From the NCBI GenBank assembly GCA_023807065.1, contig JAJJLU010004283.1:1-15411 (forward strand): a stretch of DNA of 15,411 bases, given 5' to 3'. Below the pieces are notes generated by a model. It was not told where the DNA came from and searched no databases. It saw only the letters and a program-made list of their open reading frames with translations. A program made the translations under genes and the position numbers. Positions 8,515 to 15,411 of the stretch are shown piece after piece (position 1 is the stretch's first letter; each line of letters opens with the position of its first letter). The DNA comes from Isotricha intestinalis. Its lineage: Eukaryota; Ciliophora; Litostomatea; Vestibuliferida; Isotrichidae.

Positions 8515-10096
8515 TATTTATTATATTTTTTAGTTTTTAATAATTTTTTTATTTATTCTATTTGTAAATAAAAAATTTTTTAATATTATTTTTCTATAAT
8601 TATTCCTCAATGTTAAAACTATTATCCAAACATGTTTTAGATTACCTGTTTAACTTTAATGTCCCTGATTATAATATTTTGTTTTACCCTTATATTATTA
8701 TTATTTTCTATATTCATTAAAGAATACTTTTTTAAGTTAATAATTTATTTTATGTAATTATCTTCAATCATAAAAGCATTATAATTCATTTTTAAAAAAT
8801 CAATTTTTAATTTTACTTCATATGAATCTAAGCCATTGAAAAATAATTTTATGAATTTATTATTCAGTTAAATCTACTGAAAAAATTGATGGAGTTATTT
8901 TAGGAGATAATAAATTAAATGATTTTTCAAAAAAATAATCTTTTAATTAAATAAAGTTAAAATAAAGTCTAAAAATGAAAACATAGAAAATCATAAATGT
9001 TTGTTTATAAAATAAGACTTTTATTATTTATAAAAAGAAGATGATATCAAAAAAAAATAAAAAATTAAAATTCCTCGTTTAAAATATTATTTAAAAAGTT
9101 TAAAAAATAAAAAAAAATAAAGGAAAAATAATAAACTATTATAACTCATAATAGAAATGCTACTTCTTTATAATTGATATAAAAAAAGTTATAAAGAAAT
9201 ACCTTTAACTTATAAAAAAGTGATAAATGATAAAAATTATAAAAAGAAACTATAAGATTATTAAATAAAAGTTTTTTTAAAAAATTAAAAAGAGAAAGAA
9301 ATTAAAAAACCAGTTACAAATAAATAATAAAAGAGTTAGGAATAAGAAAAAAAATCAAAAAAAATATAAAAGTCATAAAAATTCTGATATTTCAAAATCT
9401 TTATGAAATTTTGAAAAACATACAACAAAAGTTTTTAATCAAAAAGACAATATAAAAATTCATCCAAATAATTACATATTTGAAAAAAATAAAAATAGTT
9501 TATTCAAGTCTTTTGAAGCCTCTCCATCAACTCTCTAAATAAATTATAAAAGACCTAAATCAAAACAATTGAAAGGAACATAATAATATAAAAATGATTT
9601 TTAATAAAAAGTTATCTTAAATTAATGAAAATGTAGGAAAACGCTTAAATAAAAATAAAATGAATCCTTATAAAATTCCTAACACAAATTCATTTCGGTA
9701 AAAAAGGAGATATTTATTTATTGAAAAATATTGATTGAAGATAATATTTATTTATTAGTATAATATCTATGTAAAGAAATGATGAAAATAATAATATATT
9801 TATAAATATGTGTTTCCTGTAAAAAATTAAATAAATTTTTTATTTTTAAGAAGTATATAGTAAAAAATTTTTGAAAAATGAAAATTAATCTATAATTACA
9901 TTTTATACTATTCAGAGTTCATTTAAAACAATTTTTCAATTCTTAAAGTAATTTTCTTATTTCCCAAAAATGAATTAATTCTTTATTAAAAAAAATATAT
10001 ACTATAAACCCACAAAAAAATTATTAAAACAATAACAATATTTTTAAATTAAGTATTCTTTTTTAGACGAAAAATATAAAATTTAACAAAATTTAA
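8515..10096. other. long AT-rich intergenic region
   Basis: This 1,582-base gap holds no intact gene. The first part is T-rich 3' flanking DNA. From about 8860 to 9720 the plus strand is strikingly A-rich and T-poor, as in plus-strand coding sequence here. Short coding-like pieces occur, for example STEKIDGVILGDNKLNDFSKK read at about 8868-8930. One longer nearly open frame, at 9281-9538, is listed separately. Most other frames have stops at chance frequency. The right end carries the promoter region of the Rab gene, with a leader AAAATTTAA immediately before its ATG. No RNA gene or repeat array is visible. Confidence 0.55.
9281..9538 (+). pseudogene. possible decayed coding segment (basic protein)
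   Basis: In frame 2, 85 codons run from just after TAA 9278-9280 to TAA 9536-9538 with a single internal stop, TGA at 9404-9406. The product is Lys/Asn-rich in its first half. It becomes more complex in the second half (NFEKHTTKVFNQKDNIKIH, NSLFKSFEASPSTL), where Glu, His, Pro, Ser and Thr appear, unlike random AT-rich sequence. There is no start codon near the beginning and no recognised family. It is probably part of a larger relic spanning about 8860-9720, but chance cannot be excluded. Confidence 0.25.
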
Positions 10097-10720
10097 ATGA
10101 AAAAAAATGATAAAAACAATGAAGAAATTCAAATGAAATTTTTATTAATAGGAGAGCAAGCTGTAGGGAAAAGTTCATTAATAAATCAATATATAGAAGG
10201 AAAATTTGAGGAAAATTTATTATGTGCAGCAGGCTTAGATTTAAAAAAAAAAATTATTAAAATTAATGATAAATCAGTTAAACTGATGATTTATGATTCT
10301 GCAGGACATGAAAGATTCAGAACTTTATCAAAAAACCAAATAAATTCATCAAAAGGAATTTTAATTGTATATGATGTAACTGAAAAAGAAAGTTTTGAAG
10401 CATTAAATTTTTGGATGAAATCTTTTAAAGAAAATGCAAATAAAGATGCAATTTGTTTAATAATTGGGAATAAAATTGATTTAAAAGAAAAAAGAATTAT
10501 AGAATATAATGAAGGAAAAAATTTTGCTGAAAAATATGGAGTTAAATTTATTGAAACAAGTGCAAAAAGTGCTGAAGGTGTTAATGAAGCTTTTTATAGT
10601 GTTGCAAAGGAAATTTATGATAATGAAAAAAATCTCACTATGAATGATATTTTGATTGAAAATAAATATGATAGAAAAAAAAAGGATAATAAAGAAAAAA
10701 AAAGTTGCATTTGTTGTTAA
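10097..10720 (+). CDS. Rab-family small GTPase with altered switch residues
   Basis: A 207-residue small GTPase of the Rab family, a membrane-traffic switch. Visible motifs are the P-loop GEQAVGKS (19-26), the switch II start DSAGHERF (67-74), the base-binding motif NKID (125-128), SAK (155-157), and a C-terminal Lys/Asp tail ending in CICC, suited to double geranylgeranylation. YDSAGHERF with the FEENLLCAAGLDLKKK segment aligns with WDTAGQERF and the TIGVDF region of standard Rabs. Two key residues differ: the switch I Thr that coordinates magnesium is Ala44, and the catalytic Gln of switch II is His71. Both changes predict weak or altered GTP hydrolysis. The specific Rab subfamily cannot be assigned. 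The gene is intronless, starts at ATG 10097 after an A-rich leader and ends in TAA. ATA codons for Ile occur only before codon 136; later ones are ATT. Confidence 0.93.
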   Translation: MKKNDKNNEEIQMKFLLIGEQAVGKSSLINQYIEGKFEENLLCAAGLDLKKKIIKINDKSVKLMIYDSAGHERFRTLSKNQINSSKGILIVYDVTEKESFEALNFWMKSFKENANKDAICLIIGNKIDLKEKRIIEYNEGKNFAEKYGVKFIETSAKSAEGVNEAFYSVAKEIYDNEKNLTMNDILIENKYDRKKKDNKEKKSCICC

Positions 10721-12017
10721 TTTATTCATATTATTATATTTATTTGTCTTTTCATATATTTATATATTATATAATTATAATATTAATTTAATATTTATTT
10801 GTTTAAATATTTTTACACATTTGGAAAATTAAAAATAATCTTCTTTAATTTAATTATAATAAATAAATAAAATATCTTTTAAACTTTTAAAAATATTTTT
10901 TAGATTTATTCTTTTAATCTTTTGAAGAATAAATAATTAAAAAGTACATTTTCTTCTTTATAATTCAATATCTTATCAGTCTAATTTATATATTACACTT
11001 CAATTTATCCTGTTCCATTCAATAATATGTATTTGTAAATCCATAACATTAATTAGAAATATATCATTAATCTGTGATTAAAAAGTATTGTAAAAATATT
11101 GTCTAATGAATATATCATTATTTTAATATGAATAATATGATATTTTCATAATCAAAATTACAATAGAAAATATTCTTTTTCACAATTATTAATACCTATT
11201 TGATTTAATATTACTTACTTTTGAAAAATATCTTGTTAAAACAAGAATTTAAAAATTTCATCATTTAATGAGAAAAATATTCTCCAGAAAAAAGAAACAT
11301 GAAATGAATTAAAAAATAATAGATTATTATTATCATAATTATTAAAAGTTGATCAAAACATTGTTATTATTTATTAGAAAATAGATGAATTAAACATTTG
11401 TTAATTAAATAAAATAATATAAATTAGAACAATTTGAAGAAAAAAAAGAATCATTCAATAAAAATAATAATTTTTTAAAGAATAATAAATAATCTTCTCT
11501 TATAATAACTTTAATTCAATTATTTTTTGATTTAAATATTTTTTTAATTCTTCTTTTGAATTACAATAGTATTTTCTTAAATAGATTAAACAGAAAATGA
11601 ATTAATGTATTAAATTTAAATTATAAATTTAATTAAAATTAAAACAATAAATGATTTTTCAACATTTAAAATCAAATGATTCATATTGAATAATAAAATT
11701 ATATATTTGTTTAAAAGAATACAAAAAAAACAAATTAAAATTTAAAAAACACTTTGAGATTATTCAAAAGATTTTAATAAAATCTATAAGATAATTAAAA
11801 AATAACAATTTATATTTTTATTAATATAAATAAGATAATTAATTGAAAATTTCAAAAATTTGATACACATAATATGTCAAAATTGTAGTTGTTGTTTTAA
11901 TCAATGAGGACAAAAATTAATTAAAAAATATATTGCTAATATAAAAAATAGAAGAATATATTTTTAATCAATATCATTTTGAACAATAAAAATTAATTGA
12001 TAAAAAAATTAAAAAAA
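10721..12017. other. long AT-rich intergenic region
   Basis: This 1,297-base gap lies between two plus-strand genes and contains no intact gene. Two stretches read suggestively on the plus strand. At 11223-11640 (frame 3) a coiled-coil-like reading appears only if about ten stops, mostly TAA, are ignored, which is near the chance rate. At 11845-11964 (frame 1) a reading with CQNCSCCFNQ, one TGA, then GQKLIKKYIANIKNRR resembles a Cys-rich relic of about 40 codons. Neither is strong enough for a gene call. A TTG at 11997 extends the next frame but is not a likely start. Confidence 0.55.
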
Positions 12018-12875
12018 ATGATGAATTCTTCAAACCTAGAAGAACCAATACCTTTAACACCAGATGAAGAATTTCGTTATAGTCGTCAATTACTTCTTTC
12101 AGAAATGACAAAAGAGAAACAAGAAAGACTGAAAAACTCTTCAATATTAATAGTAGGAGCAGGAGGATTAGGAAGTCCTTGTATGACATATCTTTGTGGA
12201 GCAGGAGTAGGAACAATAGGAATAATTGATAATGATACAGTATCAATATCAAATCTTCATCGTCAAATAATTCATAAGGAGAAAAATGCGGGAAAAAATA
12301 AGAGTGAATCAGCAAAGGATTTTTTAGAAGAATTAAATCCAAATACAAAAATAATAACATATAAAGAAGAAATAAATGAAAAAAATGGATTATCAATATG
12401 TAAAAATTATGATATAATAATAGATTGTTGTGATAATGTAAAAACAAGATATGTATTAAATGATATATGTGTAATATTAAATAAACCATTTATTTCAGGA
12501 GCATCAATAAGATGGAATGGTCAATTAAGTGTTTTTGTTACAAATACAAAAATAAAATTACCTTGTTATAGATGTTTATTCCCAAAAGCTCCTCTTATTC
12601 AAAATGTAAAAAAAGCAAATCAAGTTGGAGTTATTGGTTCTTCTTGTGGAATTATTGGAATTTTTGAAGCTAATGAAGCTATTAAAATTATTTGTGGATT
12701 TTGGGATAAGGTTTTAAATAAACAAATTTTATTTTTAGATTGTCTTGATGTTAATGTTAAAATTGCTAAAACTAGAAATGAGAGAAAAGAATGTATTGTT
12801 TGTGGAGATGATAAAGTTATTAGAAATGATAATTTTGGAGAGTTTGATTATGAATCTTTTGTTTTGGGAAAATAA
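12018..12875 (+). CDS. MoeB/Uba4-like adenylyltransferase (E1-like), no rhodanese domain
   Basis: A 285-residue member of the ThiF/MoeB/E1 superfamily, which activates the C-terminal glycine of ubiquitin-like sulfur carriers (MoaD/MOCS2A or Urm1) by adenylation. It shows RYSRQ (20-24), the nucleotide loop GAGGLGSP (47-54), DND (71-73), NLHRQ (79-83), the DCCDN segment (136-140) and GVIGSSCGIIG (204-214). Two CxxC pairs (C183/C186 and C259/C262) should hold the structural zinc. Eukaryotic Uba4/MOCS3 proteins are about 440-460 residues and end in a rhodanese domain that carries the sulfur; this protein stops after the adenylation domain, like bacterial MoeB. The NC(A)DGG cysteine of MOCS3 aligns with Ala200 (KKANQVGVIG). 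It could serve molybdenum-cofactor synthesis or tRNA thiolation with a separate sulfurtransferase. I choose ATG 12018, since the in-frame TTG upstream lacks support. The frame is intronless. Isoleucine codons are 18 ATA to 3 ATT before residue 180, and then 12 of 12 ATT. Confidence 0.93.
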   Translation: MMNSSNLEEPIPLTPDEEFRYSRQLLLSEMTKEKQERLKNSSILIVGAGGLGSPCMTYLCGAGVGTIGIIDNDTVSISNLHRQIIHKEKNAGKNKSESAKDFLEELNPNTKIITYKEEINEKNGLSICKNYDIIIDCCDNVKTRYVLNDICVILNKPFISGASIRWNGQLSVFVTNTKIKLPCYRCLFPKAPLIQNVKKANQVGVIGSSCGIIGIFEANEAIKIICGFWDKVLNKQILFLDCLDVNVKIAKTRNERKECIVCGDDKVIRNDNFGEFDYESFVLGK

Positions 12876-13470
12876 CTTTTTTATATGTATTTTTTCTATT
12901 ATAAATTAAATTTTTTTTTATTTTTTCAATTATTTTTTATGATTTGAAAAAATCATTGAAAATTCAATATAATACTTTCATATGTTTTACATAATTTTAA
13001 TAAATAAAATCTATTTTTATTAAAGATATATTGAATGAAAATATATATACTGCATTATTTATATTTCAAGTATTATTAATATAAATTAATCAATATTCTT
13101 ATTTTTAACTACTGTCATTTATTATTTCATAAATTCATCATTAATCTTATATATTTTATATAATTTTATAAATCTTATTTGCTTTTTCAACAATATTTCT
13201 TTATTCATTCTTCTCTTTCTATTTTGATTTTTTATTTAGATGACTTTACACATTAAATAAATTATATTTATCTTTTTTATTTATACTTAAAATATTTCAT
13301 TAATTCACCTCTTTTTATTTTAAATCAAATCTCAAAAGTTTATAATTTAGTAAAAAATTTAATTTAATTAATTTAATTTTCTGATTTATCTTTTAAAATT
13401 CATTAATTGAAATATAATATTATTATATATTAATTAATATAATTGAATTTAAAAAGAGAATAAAAAGTTA
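12876..13470. other. tail-to-tail intergenic region
   Basis: This 595-base gap separates two convergent genes, so it should hold two 3' ends and no promoter. It is AT-rich with poly-T stretches after the MoeB-like stop. I see no coding frame, RNA gene or long repeat in it. Poly(A) signals cannot be told from background. Confidence 0.6.
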
Positions 13471-15216
13471 TTATTCAAAAGGAGTTATATATTTAATTTC
13501 ATTAAAATTTATGATACTAAAGCAATATCCTATTTTTTTTTCATTTATTTTTTTAAATTCTTCTAAATCCCCAATTTCTTGAATTTCATCATTAATTTCA
13601 TTAAACAAAAATATGATTTTATCATTTAAATTTATTACATAATAAAATGTATTTTTATATTCAATAATTATAAAATAATTACCTAATATATCCTTGAAAT
13701 AATATTCTACCATTATCATTTCTGATAATTTTAAATTTAAATTATTTTTAATTTTATCAATATTTCCATAAATTTTTTTTTTATACATTTCTTCATTAAG
13801 AAAATCATCTTCAATAAATTCAAAATTATTTTTTATTTCTATTTCTTTTAACATTTTTAATTCATTTTTTTCTTTGAAAAAAAATTTTAAACAATATTTC
13901 CCAAAATATAATAAAAATACATTATTAATAATATTTTTATCTAATCCTTTTTTATATTCTATAACATTTTTATTTTCCTTTGGTATAATATATATAGTAA
14001 AAACTCCTAAAGATTTAAATCCTAATAAAAATTTTTCAAATTTTTCAGAAATATATAGATTATATTTATGTAGGTTTAAATTAGTATTTAAATATTTTTC
14101 ATCTGATTTATTAATTGTGACCTGGAACATAATAATAAAAAAATGTTTATTTCCTAAAAAATGAATTAAAAAAAAATCCATTAACCTTCCTATTGATGAA
14201 TTTTGGAAAATAAATATATTTTTTTTTTTATTTATTGTATTTCCAAATTTGACTACAAATTGATTCATATCATCTTTCTCTTCTTTTGAAAGAAATTCAA
14301 TAATATCTTTATTTCCCTTTTTATTATAAAATTTAATAACAGGATCATTATCTTTATTATTAACATGAGGAAACATATATTTAAAATTAATAAAATCCTC
14401 TTTATTTTTTTTTATTAATATATCATCATCAAGCAATAATAATTGTTTTATTACCTTTTCAAATATATCTCCTTTATCAAATTCATTTAAACTATCATAA
14501 AGAGGTGAATTATATAATGAAATTATTTCTGTTCTATTAGTTTCATCAATAATATCTTCCACTAATTTAAATATTGGTAAAATAGAATTAATTTCTCTTT
14601 CTTTAAATGATAAATAAAAATAATTTAAAGGTAAATGTTTTATTAATTCAATTTTTGAAAAAGTTTCTATTTTTTTTTCATTCTCTAAACTAAATTTTGA
14701 ACTTGTTTCTTTAATATCTTTTTCTTCATAATTTTTTTTAAAATTTAGATATTTTAATATATAATAATTTTTCTTAGATTTTTCATGATGATAAAATTCA
14801 TCAAAATCATATTTAATTTCTTTTTTTATATTTAATAAAAATTCTTCAAACAAATTTAAATCAAGAATGTTATTTTCATTTTTTCTCTTCATAAAATCAA
14901 TAAATTTAAAGAAATAATAATGACAATGTAAATTAAAATATTTGAGTAAATATTCTTTATATATTTTTAAGATTTGATATTCTTCAAAAATATGTTCTTT
15001 AAAAGGATTTATTTGATTATAATATCCAATAAATAATTTTTGTTTTTTATCATGTAATTCAAGACAATCAAGATTTGGAAATGAAATATCTTTAAAATTA
15101 GAATCATTTAAATAATCTATGAAAGATTCAATGTCGTTTTCATTTTCAAATTTATGTACTATACAAAATTTATTTCCATTATATTTATTAAAAAATTTAT
15201 ATAAATTAATATTCAT
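13471..15216 (-). CDS. probable Crinkler/RHS-type protein, C-terminal nuclease-like part
   Basis: A 581-residue frame ending in TAA. Its layout fits the C-terminal part of Crinkler/RHS-type (CR) proteins, which couple a P-loop NTPase to a PD-(D/E)XK-like nuclease domain. Residues 12-35 (NGNKFCIVHKFENENDIESF) look like the strand and helix that follow Walker B in the NTPase. Residues 247-260 (DKGDIFEKVIKQLL) resemble the first nuclease helix with its Glu (E253). Residues 341-368 (SSIGRLMDFFL then MFQVTI) resemble the core D...QxT of these domains (D347, Q365, T367). TIYIIPKEN (408-416) fits a following strand. These matches are by eye and the family is highly divergent. CR proteins are known as effectors, as selfish or conflict-type nucleases, or as RHS proteins. 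The ATG at 15216 overlaps the stop of an upstream frame that holds a Walker B-like segment, so the true gene probably begins outside the window. No clear third-position gradient is present. Confidence 0.5.
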   Translation of the reverse strand: MNINLYKFFNKYNGNKFCIVHKFENENDIESFIDYLNDSNFKDISFPNLDCLELHDKKQKLFIGYYNQINPFKEHIFEEYQILKIYKEYLLKYFNLHCHYYFFKFIDFMKRKNENNILDLNLFEEFLLNIKKEIKYDFDEFYHHEKSKKNYYILKYLNFKKNYEEKDIKETSSKFSLENEKKIETFSKIELIKHLPLNYFYLSFKEREINSILPIFKLVEDIIDETNRTEIISLYNSPLYDSLNEFDKGDIFEKVIKQLLLLDDDILIKKNKEDFINFKYMFPHVNNKDNDPVIKFYNKKGNKDIIEFLSKEEKDDMNQFVVKFGNTINKKKNIFIFQNSSIGRLMDFFLIHFLGNKHFFIIMFQVTINKSDEKYLNTNLNLHKYNLYISEKFEKFLLGFKSLGVFTIYIIPKENKNVIEYKKGLDKNIINNVFLLYFGKYCLKFFFKEKNELKMLKEIEIKNNFEFIEDDFLNEEMYKKKIYGNIDKIKNNLNLKLSEMIMVEYYFKDILGNYFIIIEYKNTFYYVINLNDKIIFLFNEINDEIQEIGDLEEFKKINEKKIGYCFSIINFNEIKYITPFE

Positions 15217-15410
15217 TTGTCTATGATAATATCAAAAATTATTATAATTTTAGTAGGGTATTCAAATAATTTTGAATCAGGTAAACTATATTCTAAAATA
15301 ATAGACAAAATATTATCAATAATATTTTCTATTATAATTTTACTATTATCTAGTAAATATAAAAACACTTTTTTCCATATAAAATTAAAATATTTAATTA
15401 TATTTTTAAA
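15213..15410 (-). CDS. partial NTPase-like frame, 5' part of the CR-type gene
   Basis: A minus-strand frame is open from the window edge for 65 codons and ends in TGA at 15213-15215, which overlaps the ATG of the next frame (15214-15216). The product begins FKNIIKYFNFIWKK and contains YPTKIIIIFDIIIDK, a run of hydrophobic residues ending in Asp that fits a Walker B strand of a P-loop NTPase. The following 581-residue frame starts with what looks like the next NTPase strand, so the two frames read as one gene shifted by a single base. TGA is used by no other gene here, which supports an interrupted rather than a natural end. Causes could be a mutation, an assembly error, programmed slippage or an unseen intron. 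The start lies beyond the edge. Confidence 0.55.
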   Translation of the reverse strand, partial: FKNIIKYFNFIWKKVFLYLLDNSKIIIENIIDNILSIILEYSLPDSKLFEYPTKIIIIFDIIIDK

Positions 15411-15411
15411 A

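Noticed and set aside
10481..10729. Minus-strand 82-codon frame
   Set aside because: It is antisense to the Rab gene and Phe/Ile-rich.
11223..11640. Coiled-coil-like reading if TAA and TAG are read as Gln (ciliate-type code)
   Set aside because: About ten stops in 139 codons is close to the chance rate for this composition, and real genes here use TAA as their stop, so the code is not reassigned.
11845..11964. Short Cys-rich reading (CQNCSCC) upstream of the MoeB-like gene
   Set aside because: Only about 40 codons with one TGA and no start; mentioned in the gap description but too short to call.
11997..12017. TTG-initiated seven-codon extension of the MoeB-like gene
   Set aside because: Eukaryotic nuclear genes rarely start at TTG; two ATG codons with an A-rich leader follow at 12018, and the extra residues are only Ile, Lys and Leu.
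11974..12489. Minus-strand 171-codon frame
   Set aside because: It is the antisense of the MoeB-like gene, composed of Leu/Ile/His/Phe repeats, while the sense frame matches a known family.
13874..14164. Plus-strand 96-codon frame
   Set aside because: It is antisense to the 581-residue gene, whose own frame is much longer.
1..15411. tRNA, rRNA, CRISPR array, transposon ends
   Set aside because: No G+C-richer island with tRNA box sequences, no spaced direct repeats, no transposase or long terminal inverted repeat was visible on either strand.

Overview
The window is very AT-rich eukaryotic nuclear DNA, most likely from a unicellular organism. The evidence is the gene set: a PTEN lipid phosphatase, a calmodulin-like EF-hand protein, a prenylatable Rab GTPase, a TMX-type thioredoxin-fold membrane protein and an E1-like MoeB/Uba4 enzyme. 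One gene is best read with a 32-nt GT-AG intron. There are no bacterial operon features, tRNAs or rRNAs. The code is standard: none of the intact reading frames contains an in-frame stop and all eight end in TAA. Lineages with this profile include anaerobic gut fungi, litostome (rumen) ciliates and some amoebae; the sequence alone does not decide between them.

Layout, left to right. 1-756: no intact gene, one possible minus-strand gene relic. 757-1299 (-): C-terminal half of a TMX3-like protein, perhaps truncated. 1300-2141: AT-rich gap with an almost open minus-strand frame. 2142-5731 (-): three genes in tight head-to-tail order, transcribed PTEN, then calmodulin-like, then a 608-residue unknown, with only 55 and 97 bases between coding regions. 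5732-6892: divergent intergenic region. 6893-8514 (+): a two-exon gene for a possible C2-like plus coiled-coil protein. 8515-10096: long gap with an A-rich possible relic. 10097-10720 (+): atypical Rab. 10721-12017: gap. 12018-12875 (+): MoeB/Uba4-like adenylyltransferase without rhodanese domain. 12876-13470: tail-to-tail gap. 13471-15410 (-): a probable Crinkler/RHS-type protein in two overlapping frames, apparently one gene broken by a one-base frame change and cut by the window edge.

Functionally, the PTEN and EF-hand genes are phosphoinositide and calcium signalling components, and the Rab is a membrane-traffic component. Neighbourhood in a eukaryote does not prove a shared pathway. The most unusual signal is not a gene: in at least five genes on both strands, synonymous third positions change from A-ending codons in the 5' part to T-ending codons in the 3' part. 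The change is clearest for isoleucine (ATA to ATT) and follows the direction of transcription.
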